Shown in pieces: positions 12,456-13,024 of a DNA stretch of 13,024 nt. Position 1 is the stretch's first letter. Each line of letters begins with the position of its first letter. The notes under the pieces are model-generated. The model saw only the letters and a list, made by a program, of their open reading frames with translations, had not been told where the DNA came from and ran no database searches. The position numbers were made by a program, and so were the translations under genes. Source of the stretch: Promethearchaeia archaeon. Lineage in GTDB: Archaea > Asgardarchaeota > Lokiarchaeia > Sigyniarchaeales > SOKP01. The DNA is taken from NCBI GenBank assembly GCA_029856445.1, contig JAHQWY010000074.1, positions 1 to 13,024 on the forward strand. Reading direction: 5' to 3'.

Positions 12456-13024
12456 ATGTTAGAAAAAGAAATAATTTCAACAGTCCGAAGTTATGCTTCT
12501 AATAACTCTGAAAAGGATGATATTCATGGTTTTCCACATGTAGAACGTGTTCATAATTTATGTCTCCAGTTAGGAAAAGAACTAGGAGCAAATATGTTGG
12601 TACTTGAAATTGCTGTATTTCTTCATGACATAGGAAGAATAAAAGAAAAGGAAGATTTATTAAACAGAAATCATGCTGAAATTTCTGCTGAACTGGCCAT
12701 AAAATTCTTGAAATCAAAAGAATTTGACCTTAATGAAATAGATATCGATAACATCATTCATTCCATTAGATCACATTCGTTTTCAAATAATAAAAAACCT
12801 ACGACACTTGAAGCAAAAATTCTCTCAGATGCAGATAAATTAGATGCTCTTGGAGCAATAGGGTTATACAGAACAATTGGATTTACAATTAAAAGAAAAG
12901 GAGGTGTTGATCAAGTTATTGAGCATTTAGAAAACAAAATTTTAAAACTTAAAGATAAATTGTATTTAGATATTTCTAAAGAAATTGCTGAAGAGCGTGA
13001 ACTAATAATATATGATTTTTATAA
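12456..13024 (+). CDS. HD-domain metal-dependent phosphohydrolase (3' end cut by window edge)
   Basis: The frame is open for 189 codons to the window end without a stop, so the gene is partial. The product matches the YedJ-like HD-superfamily hydrolases: DIHGFPHVERVHNL (22-35) with His28, FLHDIGR (55-61) with the HD pair His57-Asp58, His73 in RNHAEISAEL, IHSIRSHSF (101-109) and LSDADKLDALGAIG (123-136) with the metal-binding Asp. These proteins bind divalent metal and usually cleave phosphomonoesters or nucleotides; the substrate here is unknown. Family members are generally about 200 to 230 residues, so most of the protein is present. The membrane hydrolase gene lies immediately upstream. 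Confidence 0.9.
   Translation, partial: MLEKEIISTVRSYASNNSEKDDIHGFPHVERVHNLCLQLGKELGANMLVLEIAVFLHDIGRIKEKEDLLNRNHAEISAELAIKFLKSKEFDLNEIDIDNIIHSIRSHSFSNNKKPTTLEAKILSDADKLDALGAIGLYRTIGFTIKRKGGVDQVIEHLENKILKLKDKLYLDISKEIAEERELIIYDFY

Noticed and set aside
12499..12717. Open frame antisense to the HD-domain gene
   Set aside because: It is a shadow of the conserved HD motifs on the plus strand.
1..13024. tRNA, rRNA, CRISPR array, insertion sequence or attachment site
   Set aside because: I found no GC-rich folded stretch, regularly spaced repeats, transposase motifs or flanking direct repeats.

Overview
The window is strongly A+T-rich and reads as archaeal. It encodes an SMC–kleisin–KITE set, a Ras/Arf-like small GTPase, and an ArsR/ACR3 arsenite system. 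Several genes have a TATA-like box about 25 nt before the start codon and no Shine-Dalgarno (leaderless pattern), whereas genes inside operons carry clear GGAGGTGA-type sites. The low G+C content, coiled-coil proteins and an unusual small GTPase would fit an Asgard (Lokiarchaeia-like) genome, but that placement is inference; no rRNA or other marker is present.

Layout. (1) 67-2292, plus strand: an unrecognised coiled-coil protein, then an unrecognised 270-residue protein overlapping by one base (TAATG) the gene for a divergent small GTPase. The GTPase keeps the P-loop and NKVD but lacks the G3 aspartate. (2) 2326-8283, minus strand: a four-gene operon transcribed right to left, made of a degenerate AAA+ ATPase-like protein, a divergent SMC, a kleisin (ScpA-like) and a KITE/double winged-helix protein (ScpB-like). 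The last three should form a ring-shaped chromosome-organising complex. The AAA-like protein has lost its Walker A lysine, an acidic Walker B and the arginine finger, so it looks like a structural or adaptor partner; this is the most interesting feature here. (3) 8284-8606: an intergenic stretch with two AT-rich palindromes. (4) 8607-10838: an arsenic-resistance island, with arsR (minus) divergent from acr3 (plus), a regulatory region with perfect inverted repeats between them, and two small cysteine-bearing proteins downstream of acr3. (5) 10873-13024, plus strand: a small possible beta-grasp protein, a possible 36-codon gene, a YdjM/YfhP-type membrane metal-dependent hydrolase and an HD-domain phosphohydrolase that runs off the right edge.

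How the genes work together: the SMC operon is a chromosome-structure module with an unexpected pseudo-AAA subunit. The arsenic island is an inducible efflux system in which ArsR probably releases the shared promoter region when As(III) binds its CVC cysteines, ACR3 exports arsenite, and the two small Cys proteins may bind or reduce the metalloid (inference). The GTPase pair may be a switch plus a dedicated partner.
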